Assembly (NCBI GenBank): GCA_949358305.1
Contig: OX442324.1
Coordinates: 1,167,501 to 1,231,500, forward strand
Length of the DNA: 64,000 bases
Direction of reading: 5' to 3'
Source: Strigamia acuminata
Lineage: Eukaryota; Arthropoda; Chilopoda; Geophilomorpha; Linotaeniidae
Within the stretch, counting starts at the first letter, position 1, and each line of letters begins with the position of its first letter. Below, piece by piece: positions 26,961-35,623 of this stretch. The translations under genes were made by a program, and so were the position numbers. Below the pieces are notes generated by a model. The model had not been told where the DNA came from and did not search any database. It saw nothing but the letters and a program-made list of their open reading frames with translations.

Positions 26961-28094
26961 TTAATTTGCGAGAATTTTCTTCCGCATGTTTTCAAACTTG
27001 GTTTTATCGAGGACTCTTTCCTCTTTTAGTTCCATAAGTATTTCTACAATTTCGTTGTCGTGAGACTGGTTTCCAGCATCCCGTGATGCATGCAACAATC
27101 GCAGCCTGTCTATTAATTCGTCCGGGTTATTGTAATACTTGTAGTCTACGGAGTTGTGCGGCCGAAACGTTTTCGTGACACCTTTGCCCGATTGTAGATA
27201 TTGTGCTTGATATTGTTTGTAGTGTTGCCAAATTGGTTTAATCACTTTCAGATACTTCTCTCCTTTAGAAGATTTTGGCCTATTAGTTGCTGGATCATGA
27301 CGACTAAATAATGCTTTAGTTTTGATTAGAATGTCGGCATAATTATTTAATGCCTTCTGATTCTGATATGGATCCAATGCTGGAATTTTGTTCAAGAGGA
27401 AATCCTTTAATTCTTTATCGAATCTGTATGTTTTATTTCTTACAGAAATATGATCCGGGATTAATGTAACTTCTTCGACTCCTATTTTAAATTTTAAGTC
27501 TTTAGTATCAAATCTGATTCCAAACACACGGTCTATATTACCCGCATTTGCAGAATAATAACTTATAAAAGATTGCAGATACGTGTCTTCCGGATTTGTT
27601 TCTTTCTTTTTCCATTCGAGACTTCTACGTACTTCCGTGCGATATTTATCAGAAACATCATCAGCATCAGCATCGTCACCAAGATTTGCTTCTTCTTCTT
27701 CCACACTTCGAAGTGATGTATTGTTCTCTTCATCGTGATCAACTAAACTTTGAGGAGTTCCACGATGACTAGAGGACAAGCTTTGGCGTAAGAACTGTCT
27801 TTTAATGGATGCATTTTCCCAATTTCTGACGGGTGTCTCTATATCCATTTTTGACATTGTCTTCTCAGGCTCGCTTTTAACGGCAGTGGAAGGTGACGGT
27901 TTGAAAGACATGGGTTGGGGTGGAGATACTTGCTGCTGCTGCGGCTGGCTATGCAATGCGGCAGTTACCGGTTTGAAGAATGCACCGAGCGCTTCATCTT
28001 CGGATCCTCTGTTTAACTTATCTTGCAGAAACTTTTTTTTCAAGCTCTGTTTTAATTTCTCGTAATTTCCACGCTGTTGTTTATTCATGTTCAT
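26961..28094 (-). CDS. PX-like Polinton protein of unknown function
   Basis: The protein has 377 residues. A basic helical N-terminus leads into a disordered Pro/Gln/Ser-rich and then acidic region to about residue 165. A conserved C-terminal domain (about 170-375) follows, containing NIDRVFGIR, IGVEEVTLIPDHISVRNKTY and KSSKGEKYLKVIKPIW. I recognise this domain as a recurrent Polinton/adintovirus component of unknown function. A short Lys-rich tail ends it. It overlaps the end of the ATPase gene by 14 nt and precedes the penton gene, so it probably serves in the virion. The ATG directly follows TAAAAA. Confidence 0.7.
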   Translation of the reverse strand: MNMNKQQRGNYEKLKQSLKKKFLQDKLNRGSEDEALGAFFKPVTAALHSQPQQQQVSPPQPMSFKPSPSTAVKSEPEKTMSKMDIETPVRNWENASIKRQFLRQSLSSSHRGTPQSLVDHDEENNTSLRSVEEEEANLGDDADADDVSDKYRTEVRRSLEWKKKETNPEDTYLQSFISYYSANAGNIDRVFGIRFDTKDLKFKIGVEEVTLIPDHISVRNKTYRFDKELKDFLLNKIPALDPYQNQKALNNYADILIKTKALFSRHDPATNRPKSSKGEKYLKVIKPIWQHYKQYQAQYLQSGKGVTKTFRPHNSVDYKYYNNPDELIDRLRLLHASRDAGNQSHDNEIVEILMELKEERVLDKTKFENMRKKILAN

Positions 28095-28758
28095 TTTTTA
28101 AAAATGGGGAAAATTTATTTTTATATCTCCCGCTCGACATAGACTTGGTCTTGTCTATCGTGAGAAAGCCGAACGTATCATCGTCCCAACACGACTTACA
28201 CATGTCTCTGAATCGAACGTACGTCATGTCCGTTCCAACATGGTTGTCAAAAACGTGTTTCATGTTTCTTTCGTCTTGTCTGAACATGATTATTAAATTG
28301 GCATTGTCTCTTATCACCTGTTTTGGGATCCGGCTATAAGTCTGACACAAGTAAAAAGAGTCTACGTTACTATGACGGCCCTGGGCAAAATATTTCTCAA
28401 TATTATGTTGCTTGTCGGTCATCACATCGTCAAACACAAAAATAGACTTGTTCACAGTTTTATCAAAAAGTTGTTCGGGAGACGGCACATCTTCGTTGCT
28501 CGGGAAGAAATGAGCTACCTGTTCGCCCAATTCCGATTCTAGATCCTCGAACAACTCTCTTAACCGCTCGTATTTTGGTTGAAATAAAGTTTTAGAAAAC
28601 ACCATCAGCTTGTCAAATCGTAACCAGTGCAGGAAGTTTAGCAACAGATTCGTTTTCCCACATTCAGCCGGGCCACACATGATGCATCTTATGTTTTTTG
28701 GCAGAATCGACTTATCACATTTATCCAAACGCCCCGTGTCAAAATTTATGACATTCAT
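28081..28758 (-). CDS. DNA-packaging ATPase (FtsK/A32-like)
   Basis: The protein has 225 residues. Walker A is GPAECGKT at 29-36 and Walker B is SIFVFDD ending at Asp110-Asp111; a downstream QTYSRIPKQVIRDNANLI segment fits the sensor region of the packaging ATPase family. It would pump DNA into the procapsid. It heads the leftward structural block and is divergent from the zinc-ribbon gene, 36 nt away, so the two starts share a very short promoter region. The ATG directly follows TATAAAAA. Confidence 0.93.
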   Translation of the reverse strand: MNVINFDTGRLDKCDKSILPKNIRCIMCGPAECGKTNLLLNFLHWLRFDKLMVFSKTLFQPKYERLRELFEDLESELGEQVAHFFPSNEDVPSPEQLFDKTVNKSIFVFDDVMTDKQHNIEKYFAQGRHSNVDSFYLCQTYSRIPKQVIRDNANLIIMFRQDERNMKHVFDNHVGTDMTYVRFRDMCKSCWDDDTFGFLTIDKTKSMSSGRYKNKFSPFLKNEHE

Positions 28759-28794
28759 TTTTTATATTCCCGTAATAAAAAAAAGAAGACAAAC

Positions 28795-28962
28795 ATGTTT
28801 TGCGTTAAATGTAAAAAGTCTACTCCTACCGGCACGTTGGAAATGGGAGTCACTAAGAACAACAGAGCCTACAAAAGAGGTAAATGCTTGGCATGCGGGA
28901 CCTTGAAATATCAGTTCATAAAAAAAAAAATCTCCAGCAACCGGAAAAGGACTTTTGAATAA
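28795..28962 (+). CDS. Zinc-ribbon small protein
   Basis: The protein has 55 residues. Two CxxC knuckles (CVKC near the start and CLAC about 35 residues later) with basic residues between them form a zinc ribbon. After an 11-A run (28920-28930) the frame continues for about ten basic residues and stops at 28960. The next frame opens inside the same A run and leads into the phospholipase domain. In related elements I recall the ribbon and phospholipase as one protein, so this ORF may be the front part of a frameshifted or slipped product. Confidence 0.7.
   Translation: MFCVKCKKSTPTGTLEMGVTKNNRAYKRGKCLACGTLKYQFIKKKISSNRKRTFE
28920..28930 (+). other. A11 tract joining zinc-ribbon and phospholipase frames
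   Basis: Eleven A's mark the exact point where the phospholipase frame opens (its preceding TAA is at 28919-28921) while the zinc-ribbon frame is still open. Homopolymers of this length allow transcriptional slippage, ribosomal slippage, or a simple sequencing or copy-length error. Confidence 0.6.
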
Positions 28963-29281
28963 ACTAATCAATAAATTACCGGTAGAAATGCATATCCCTG
29001 GGTACAATTATTGCGGTCCAGGCACAAAATTAGATAAGCGTTTAGCTAGAGGTGATAAAGGCATAAACCCATTGGATGAAGCGTGCAAGCTGCACGACAT
29101 TGCTTACATAAATGAGAACTTAGAAGCCAGACACGAAGCAGACAGAAAGTTGGTCGAAGCATGTGTTTTAATCATCTCCGATCCAACAGTCAGTTTAAGC
29201 ACAAAATTAGCCGCCAAAGCAATCAAAGCAACGTTCAATACCAAACTTAAACTGGGAATGGGACTAAAAAAAAAAAAAAAA
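28922..29281 (+). CDS. Parvovirus-type phospholipase A2 domain
   Basis: The frame contains a calcium-binding loop (YNYCGPGT) and the catalytic His-Asp dyad in DEACKLHDIAY (His at 29093-29095), followed by an ARHEADRKLVEA helix; this is the phospholipase A2 fold found in parvovirus VP1 and in some Polintons. It probably breaches membranes during entry. The first true ATG in frame is 28988, still upstream of the active site. The frame runs through a 17-A tract straight into the integrase without a stop, so as read it is a phospholipase-integrase fusion, unless the integrase starts at its own ATG at 29282. Confidence 0.82.
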
Positions 29282-30235
29282 ATGCCTGACATAGAACAAC
29301 TGGTATCTGAATTACATAAGCCGGCACGTAGGCATTACGTCAGACGTCCGGTCGTATCTTTTGCAATCAACGACTTATGGCAGATCGATTTAGTCGAATT
29401 GATACCTTTTTCCCGTGTAAACAAAGGTTATAAATACTTATTAACGGTTATAGATGCGTTCTCTAAATATGCGTATGCGGTTCCCATCAAATCAAAGACT
29501 GGCAAAGACGTAACCGCTGCATTTGAAAAGGTGCTTGTCAAAGCGGGGAATAAGGGGCCGGTCAACATGGCATCCGATTGGGAGAAAGAATTCTACAATT
29601 CCCATTTCAAGGCACTGGTCAAAAAGTTCAACATCAACCATTTTTCCACACACTCGCCGTTGAAAGCGAGCATGGTCGAGCGGTTCAATCGCACGCTCAA
29701 AGAGCGCATGTACAGGCATTTTACTTTGAAAGGTTCGAGGAATTGGATTACTATCTTACCCCAATTGATGACCCGTTATAACTCTTCGGTTCACCGTACG
29801 ACCAACATGAAACCCAAAGATGTGGCTCCCAAACATGAAAAGGCGCTCAGACTAAAATTACTTCCCGAACCAGCAACGTCCAAGCCTAAATTCAAAGTGG
29901 GCGACCGAGTGCGTATTTCCAAATCCAAATCCATATTTGACAAAGGGTTTTTGCAAAATTGGACTAATGAAATCTTTACAATTGATAAAGTGGACACGAC
30001 GTATGAACCTCCAATTTTCAAATTGAAAGACAGTTTGGGAGAATCGATCGAAGGTTCCTTTTACCGTGAAGAACTCCAAAAAACTGAAACCAGGGTAGAT
30101 GATCCCTACTTGATCGAGAAAGTCATTAGAAAAAAGAAAAACAGCGATGGATCATGGAAGTACCTAGTGAAATGGGTCGGCTACGATCAGAAGCATAATT
30201 CATGGGTGGATGATCTCATCGACATTAAAAAATGA
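29282..30235 (+). CDS. Polinton integrase with chromodomain
   Basis: The domain has 317 residues from the ATG that ends the A17 tract. The catalytic triad is Asp36 (WQIDLVE), Asp99 (ASDWEKEFYN) and Glu133 (SMVERFNRTLK), the retroviral integrase type, without an N-terminal HHCC zinc finger, as usual for Polintons. An SH3-like region (KFKVGDRVRI) precedes a C-terminal chromodomain (about 270-317; KYLVKWVGYDQKHNSWV), which may guide insertion to marked chromatin. The stop overlaps the start of protease B (ATGA). The 6-bp duplication around the element is its expected footprint. Confidence 0.93.
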   Translation: MPDIEQLVSELHKPARRHYVRRPVVSFAINDLWQIDLVELIPFSRVNKGYKYLLTVIDAFSKYAYAVPIKSKTGKDVTAAFEKVLVKAGNKGPVNMASDWEKEFYNSHFKALVKKFNINHFSTHSPLKASMVERFNRTLKERMYRHFTLKGSRNWITILPQLMTRYNSSVHRTTNMKPKDVAPKHEKALRLKLLPEPATSKPKFKVGDRVRISKSKSIFDKGFLQNWTNEIFTIDKVDTTYEPPIFKLKDSLGESIEGSFYREELQKTETRVDDPYLIEKVIRKKKNSDGSWKYLVKWVGYDQKHNSWVDDLIDIKK

Positions 30236-30651
30236 ATAACGTGGAAATTTACAACTGGGCGAAGAATAAACTACGTATCGCTCACTTCAACAACGTGTTG
30301 CCCATCGATTGCTTGAAACCGCTCGCGAATCACCGGGGCAAGAATGAAAGCTTCGTCATCAATTTAGACCCATCGACGGGTGGTGGTACCCATTGGGTCA
30401 GCTTGTATCTTTGCAATGACAGAGGCATATACTTTGATAATTTGGGAAACGTTCCACCTAAAGAGATCATTGATTTTGTCGGAAGAGACGTTACCCTAGA
30501 TTATGCTACAAAAGAAATGTATTCGTTGACAAAAGAGGATTCTTGCGGGATGTTTTGCCTCTTTGCGCTCTATTTAGCAGCCAATCTTAATCTCAGGCAG
30601 AATACAATCATTAAAATCATTCGAGGAATGAATAATCTTGAGTTGTTGTAA
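30232..30651 (+). CDS. Second adenain-like protease (B)
   Basis: The protein has 139 residues and starts at TTAAAAAATGA, overlapping the integrase stop by 4 nt. His54 (GGTHWVS), Asp69 (IYFDNLG) and Cys105 (DSCGMFCLFAL) align with the catalytic residues of protease A and adenain. The oxyanion-hole Gln expected seven residues before the Cys is Ser98 instead. It is well diverged from protease A elsewhere. Two such proteases in one element is unusual; this one could have another substrate, reduced activity or a non-proteolytic role. Its coupling to the integrase gene suggests co-expression. Confidence 0.85.
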   Translation: MNNVEIYNWAKNKLRIAHFNNVLPIDCLKPLANHRGKNESFVINLDPSTGGGTHWVSLYLCNDRGIYFDNLGNVPPKEIIDFVGRDVTLDYATKEMYSLTKEDSCGMFCLFALYLAANLNLRQNTIIKIIRGMNNLELL

Positions 30652-30825
30652 AGTAAACCCAATTTCCATTTTTCTCAAAAAAATGAAATTATTTAAGAAG
30701 TTAAAACAATCCTAATTTGAAATCAACAAAGATTCGCACAAAACCTTGCGGAAAGTCTGCAAACAAAAACGGGCATGTGTTAAAGTCCGTGTCAAATCAA
30801 AAAATGAAACCGTAACAAAAATTTT

Positions 30826-30840
30826 CTATATATAAAAAAA
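30826..30840 (+). promoter_or_regulatory. TATA box before a small right-end ORF
   Basis: CTATATATAAAAAAA lies about 50 nt before the ATG at 30888, in a 236-bp spacer with no other gene, at the right distance for a start site near 30860. Confidence 0.45.
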
Positions 30841-30887
30841 AGCAACATTATTATATTCACTTCAATTTGAGAAAGAAAAGAATTAAA

Positions 30888-31169
30888 ATGTATCTCTTTG
30901 AACTCCAACAGAACAAAACTACCGATGAAAGGAAAATAATTTTGAAACATTTATCATTATTCCTTTTGGTTAATTATGGAGGCTCAATAGATCAGAGAAC
31001 CGATTCGTTACTTTTGTGGCGACCGGCATTTCAGATCAAGATTCAAACTCTGGTGGAGAAACTTGGTAGATTTTCCAGTGAGAATATTGAACACGTCAAA
31101 TACATACACGACAATGTAACTATCGCCGAAATCCAGGAATTGGCTGAAATAAGTCATTTATTCGGCTAA
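30888..31169 (+). CDS. Unrecognised 93-residue Polinton ORF
   Basis: The ORF runs from the first ATG after a TATA box to TAA. The product looks all-helical (KIILKHLSLFLLV, TLVEKLGRF, IAEIQELAEI), with no Cys-based motif, signal peptide or clear membrane segment. It lies downstream of protease B in the same direction. Accessory genes at Polinton ends often target host defences, but nothing in this sequence shows that. Confidence 0.5.
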   Translation: MYLFELQQNKTTDERKIILKHLSLFLLVNYGGSIDQRTDSLLLWRPAFQIKIQTLVEKLGRFSSENIEHVKYIHDNVTIAEIQELAEISHLFG

Positions 31170-31569
31170 ATGCTACTCTATATATATATAATGCGGCATT
31201 ATGTAATTAATTATCACAAGTTTTTAAAATAATATTTATATTGTTAGTTTTACTGTTTTTTCTCTGAATAAGGAAATAGTCTTTTGATTAATTGGGTATA
31301 ATTACAAATTATATTTCACATATTAAATCTGGAAATAAAAATGAATATGTGAATAAACACCTGATTTAATTCAAAACACGTGACCATGTAATTATATTAA
31401 AGCAGCGTGACTCATCCGGCAATGCATAATAAATAAATAAATTTTTAAAAATATAAATAAAATTGCTTTTAATTAAATTTTCAATTAAAAATAAATTAAA
31501 AATATAGTATGTAAACATCATTTTAATTAAATTTTCAATTAAAAATAAATTATTTCTCAGCTGAATAAC

Positions 31570-31863
31570 ATGGAATTTTTTTGTGCAACTTATGAAAAAA
31601 GTGAGAAAATATTACTGCAAATAATCTTTGAACTTATAAGTAGATGGGGGGCTGAAATTACAGATATAAATAATTTTGCATTTGTATTTCGCATTGATGG
31701 ACAATTTCCTGAACTAAGCAAAATAATAAAAAGAAGAGCAAGAATAATACATGATTCTCTCAACTCAGAAACAAGAGTACACATAAGGCAGTTGTATCAA
31801 ATTATTCCGGGCAAGAAAATTAAGGATATAGATTTTTTTGATGAAGAGAAGGAATGTTTATAA
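31570..31863 (+). CDS. Unrecognised 97-residue Polinton ORF
   Basis: The ORF runs from ATG at 31570. It begins MEFFCATYEKSEKILLQ, is mostly helical with a basic centre (KIIKRRARII) and ends acidic. Size, helix content and position resemble the ORF at 30888, and the two could be diverged relatives, though identity by eye is low. The 400-bp spacer before it is AT-rich. Confidence 0.45.
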   Translation: MEFFCATYEKSEKILLQIIFELISRWGAEITDINNFAFVFRIDGQFPELSKIIKRRARIIHDSLNSETRVHIRQLYQIIPGKKIKDIDFFDEEKECL

Positions 31864-33090
31864 AAAATGGAGTTTTATGAACATACTAGAGCATTCTTAC
31901 GCCATTCATTTAACAGTGTCTTGTTTAATTGTGACGTATGTAATCATTGCAGTGCCCCCTGTTCTGCTAACTCGTTTGTCAATGTAAAAAAAAAATTTTG
32001 AAAAACAAATAAAATGTGTAAAAGAATTTTTAATTAAAAGCTGAATAAAATTATTTTTCTTTACAATTTATTATTCATTTATTTCTGATTGAGTCACTTT
32101 GAAAACCTGTTTTTTCTGACTCATTAAAAAAAAATCTCTAAAGGCTATTTTTGTTTTTAAAGAGCAAAAGCCTTCGGGGGAGAAATTTAATTGCTGGTGA
32201 GGAAAAAAATATTTTCATTCGACTGTTTAACATTTTTTTTTTTGTTTTTTTTTTGTTTTGATAAATGTTTATCAATTTGTTTGTTTGATCACATATCCGT
32301 TTTTCCTACAAGATATATTACATGCTGTCACATGGCTTACTTTTAACACAGCTGGTTTTGGAAAGTTCCATTACTTAGAAGGAATAAAATTTTTATTTGT
32401 AAATGAAAATTATTAATTATAAAAGTTAAAATGGAATTAAAAAGAATCAAATGAGAATTCATTTGATTTTTTCTAATGGATAGTTTTAATTCTAATTCCA
32501 TTTCATTTTTAAATTGGTTTAATAAATTCCAACTTTAATATCTATTAACAAATAAAAACTTTCTTTCAATTAACTTTTTCTTATTTAAAAATAAGTTTTA
32601 TTTTTTTTTTTGTAAATAGAATTAAAATAAGGAATTAATAACAACACACAGGACAAAAAAATCAAATGAATTCTCATTTTAAATTGTGTTAATACATTTC
32701 AACTCTTTTGCAATTAAACTGGTCTTTCAACTAGGTCACATTTCATTTGTGAATAAAAAAAATTTCCCCAGGGGGCAATTGAATTTTTATTTAAAATGAA
32801 ATTGTTTTTAGGTCAAATAAAGATAATTCAATTTATTTGCAGATAAATGTATTAAGATTTTTTAATAAAAAAGTCAATTGAAATGTTTAATAGGAAATGT
32901 AAAAATTCTTAATACATTTATTTGTAAATGAAATGAATTAGACATTTTACATTTCCTATTAAACATTTCAATTGACTTTTTTATTAAAAAATCTTAATAC
33001 ATTTATTTACAAATGAATTGAATTTTAATTAAAATAAGAAATAATTGCAAATATAAATACATGAAATAAGAAATAAGTACAAATATAAAT
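31864..33090. other. AT-rich non-coding right arm of the Polinton
   Basis: The region has long T and A runs and no supported ORF. A strong inverted repeat lies at 32833-33012. Confidence 0.7.
32833..33012. repeat. Long inverted repeat (hairpin) near the Polinton right end
   Basis: The arms 32833-32903 and 32944-33012 are reverse complements over about 65-70 bp (for example AAGTCAATTGAAATGTTTAA against its complement), with a loop of about 40 bp. Right of it, TTAATACATTTATTTACAAATG resembles words in the 64-bp repeats at the other end. Confidence 0.85.
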
Positions 33091-33091
33091 A

Positions 33092-33513
33092 CAGAAGCTT
33101 GTGGAACTTAGTCAAAATATCGAACCAAGCGTGATGGACATAGCCGGAATATCAAACCAAGCTTGTGGAACATAGTCAAAATATCAAACCAAGCTTGTGG
33201 AACATAGTCAAAATATCAAACCAAGCTTGTGGAACATAGTCAAAATATCAAACCAAGCTTGTGGAACATAGTCAAAATATCAAACCAAGCTTGTGGAACA
33301 TAGCCGAAATATCAAACCAAGCTTGTGGAACATAGTCAAAATATCAAACCAAGCTTGTGGAACATAGCCGAAATATCAAACCAAGCTTGTGGAACATAGT
33401 CAAAATATCACCAACGAAGCGTGTTGGACATAGCCAAATTTCACCAACAAAGCGTGTTGGACATAGCCAAAATTTCACCAATGAAGCGTGTTGGACATAG
33501 CCAAAATTTCACC
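33092..33513. repeat. 32-bp tandem repeat, about 13 copies
   Basis: The core CTTGTGGAACATAGTC recurs every 32 bp (for example 33194 and 33226). Outer copies vary to GCGTGTTGGACATAGCC. No spacers separate the units. The remaining 33514-33942 is non-coding. Confidence 0.93.
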
Positions 33514-33942
33514 AAGTGCAGATTCAACATGTGATCAAACACCCTGACCCATACGTGCAATATAGCATTCGACTCACCATCTCGAGACAAACCGTTTAAA
33601 ATTACCCCCACTTTTAATTTTGCCGTAACCCCCACTTCCAATACCCTCAGAAAACTTTAAACAATGGCAAATGTTGCCCACTGTCATTGGAAGTCCATAC
33701 AATTTACCCCCACTTTCACTTTAATTACCTCCCACTTTCCTAAAAATGGTTAATATGTGTGATTTTGCCAACAAAGTACGTGTAAACAAATCACGTCATT
33801 TATTCATTTTCCCTCCAGTAAAATGAAACGTTCCAAAAAAACCAGTTGTGATAGAAGCAGGTGAAGTCAATGACCTACTTCCTTTTAAAACTCTTTAATT
33901 CAAACAGCAGAATAATTTAATGCACTTTCCCATGGCCTTGCC

Positions 33943-34044
33943 TCGGGTGATTTCCTCCTTCATCCCTTTAAATCCCTCCTTGAGGTAGAAATCAAGAATT
34001 GCATCTTAAATGCGTATTCATAGATCTCATATTTTACTACAACA
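33943..34044 (-). repeat. Polinton right terminal inverted repeat
   Basis: It is the reverse complement of 3813-3914, with differences near the inner end and one internal G/C change. It is followed by the second GGGATT at 34045-34050. Confidence 0.92.
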
Positions 34045-34050
34045 GGGATT

Positions 34051-35623
34051 CCTCACAGAATTAAGCGAGGAAGAGTTGCTGCAGTGCGGCGCAGCCAACA
34101 ATTGTTGGATTTATGACACCGGAGCAACTGGACATTTTTGTAAAGATAGGAATCAATTCTCCAGCTTTACTGAAACCACTGGAACTATAAGCCAAGCAGA
34201 CAAGAAGACTTTGATCAAAATTCAAGGTGTTGGCAACGTGTGCATCATGTGCGTAGTTGGAAACGACACAATTCCGGTTACACTGAAGAAAGTTTACTAC
34301 GCGCCCGACTTGAGAAGGAATTTACTGTCGGGACCATGCATAGATGAAGCCAGATGCAAGGTCGCAGTTGGTTCGGGATTAGTAAAAGTTTATGATCCGC
34401 AGTGGAAAAGGCAGTTGATGGAAGGAGTGAAGAAAGATAGACTTTATTACATCAAAACTAGTGACAAGAAACCCGAAATTGCTAAATCACAAGAAAATGG
34501 TGAAAACAGAGTCAGTGTCGGTGAGCAGAAGAGCGAACATCCAACGAGTTCGAAACATGCATCAAGCCCAGAAGAAGCGAGATTGTGGCACGAGCGGCTT
34601 GGACACATCCATTTTCCCAGTGTGCAGCAGATGAGCAAAAGCAATGCAGTAATTGGACTACCTATTTTGGATGTGCCAATAACACAATGCGATGTCTGTG
34701 ACTTGGCAAAGAAAAAGTCAGTTTCACACAAGTCTCTGCCAGGAATAAGATCAAAACAGCCACTAGAACTTTTGCATATGGACGTGTGTGGAGCGTTTAG
34801 CACAGCAACACTTTCAGGAAATAGGTATTTCCTTACCATAACGAACGACTATTCTCGCTACTCCACCGTCTATCTAATGAAGAAGAAAGATGAAGTTTTT
34901 GACTTATTCCGCAAGCACGCGAGAAGGATCGAACGACTACTAGGCAGACAGATCCTTCCGATACGAACAGACAACGGCATGGAGTTTTGCTCCAATAAAT
35001 TTGGAGAATATCTCAAAGAACAAGGGATTATTCACGAGAGAACGAATGCATACACCCCTGCCCAGAATGGAGTTTCTGAAAGACTGAACCAAACCTTAGC
35101 TAATGGAATGCGAGCACTTGTTTACGATGCGGGTTTGGAACATCGATTTTGGGGAGAGGCGATCTTAACGTTTAATTACCTTAGAAATAAGATTGCCAAG
35201 TTAAAATCAGACAAGACGCTGATGGAACTTTATTACAATCGCAAACCATCACTGCGTCATTTGAGAAAACTCGGATGTTTGTGTTTTGTTAAAAAGAAGA
35301 TTCGAGACGGCAAAATCGACAACAAAGGGATTTACGGGATCATGCTCGGCTATTCTAGAATTACGAAGGGATACAGAGTTTGGTTGCCAGAATTCTCTAA
35401 AGTAATCGAAACAAATGATATCAAGTTTGTTGAAAGCAGGCGCGGAGTTGAAGGCGTGCTGGGCCTCCCCGACAAGTATACGACGTATATTGACGACTTG
35501 AATGATAATTTGGAGAATGATGATCGTCAGTATTATTCGGATGAAGACGTCAGGCCACCCCTACCCCCGCCAATCCCAGCCAATAAGAAAAAGAACATGA
35601 GGAATTACCTCAACTCAGATTAA
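34051..35623 (+). pseudogene. pol: Copia-1 protease-integrase region
   Basis: The frame continues from the gag fragment left of the Polinton. A protease DTGA (IYDTGATGHFC) is followed by a GAG-pre-integrase zinc region (LWHERLGHIH...CDVCDLAKKK) and integrase triad motifs (LLHMDVCGAF, IRTDNGMEFCS, NGVSERLNQTL), then a Pro-rich linker ending in a stop at 35621-35623. The reverse transcriptase continues in another frame, so the polyprotein is broken here as well as in gag. Confidence 0.88.

Larger units (their letters stand above)
3813..34044 (+). mobile_element. Polinton/Maverick (adintovirus-like) element
   Basis: The element has matching ends (TGTTGTAG...CTACAACA), roughly 100-bp terminal inverted repeats and a 6-bp duplication of its Copia-1 target. 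It carries type B DNA polymerase, retroviral-type integrase with chromodomain, packaging ATPase, adenain-like protease, and major and minor capsid genes, the diagnostic set for Polintons able to form virions. A phospholipase A2 and an adenovirus-like small core protein point to the adintovirus type. It spans 30.2 kb only because a gypsy element sits at 4061-17317; the Polinton itself is about 17.0 kb, the normal size. The terminal repeats differ at a few sites, so it is older than the gypsy insertion. Most genes look intact. Confidence 0.95.

Noticed and set aside
33092-33513. Possible CRISPR-like array
   Set aside because: The 32-bp units abut directly without unique spacers and the context is an animal transposon; it is a plain tandem repeat.
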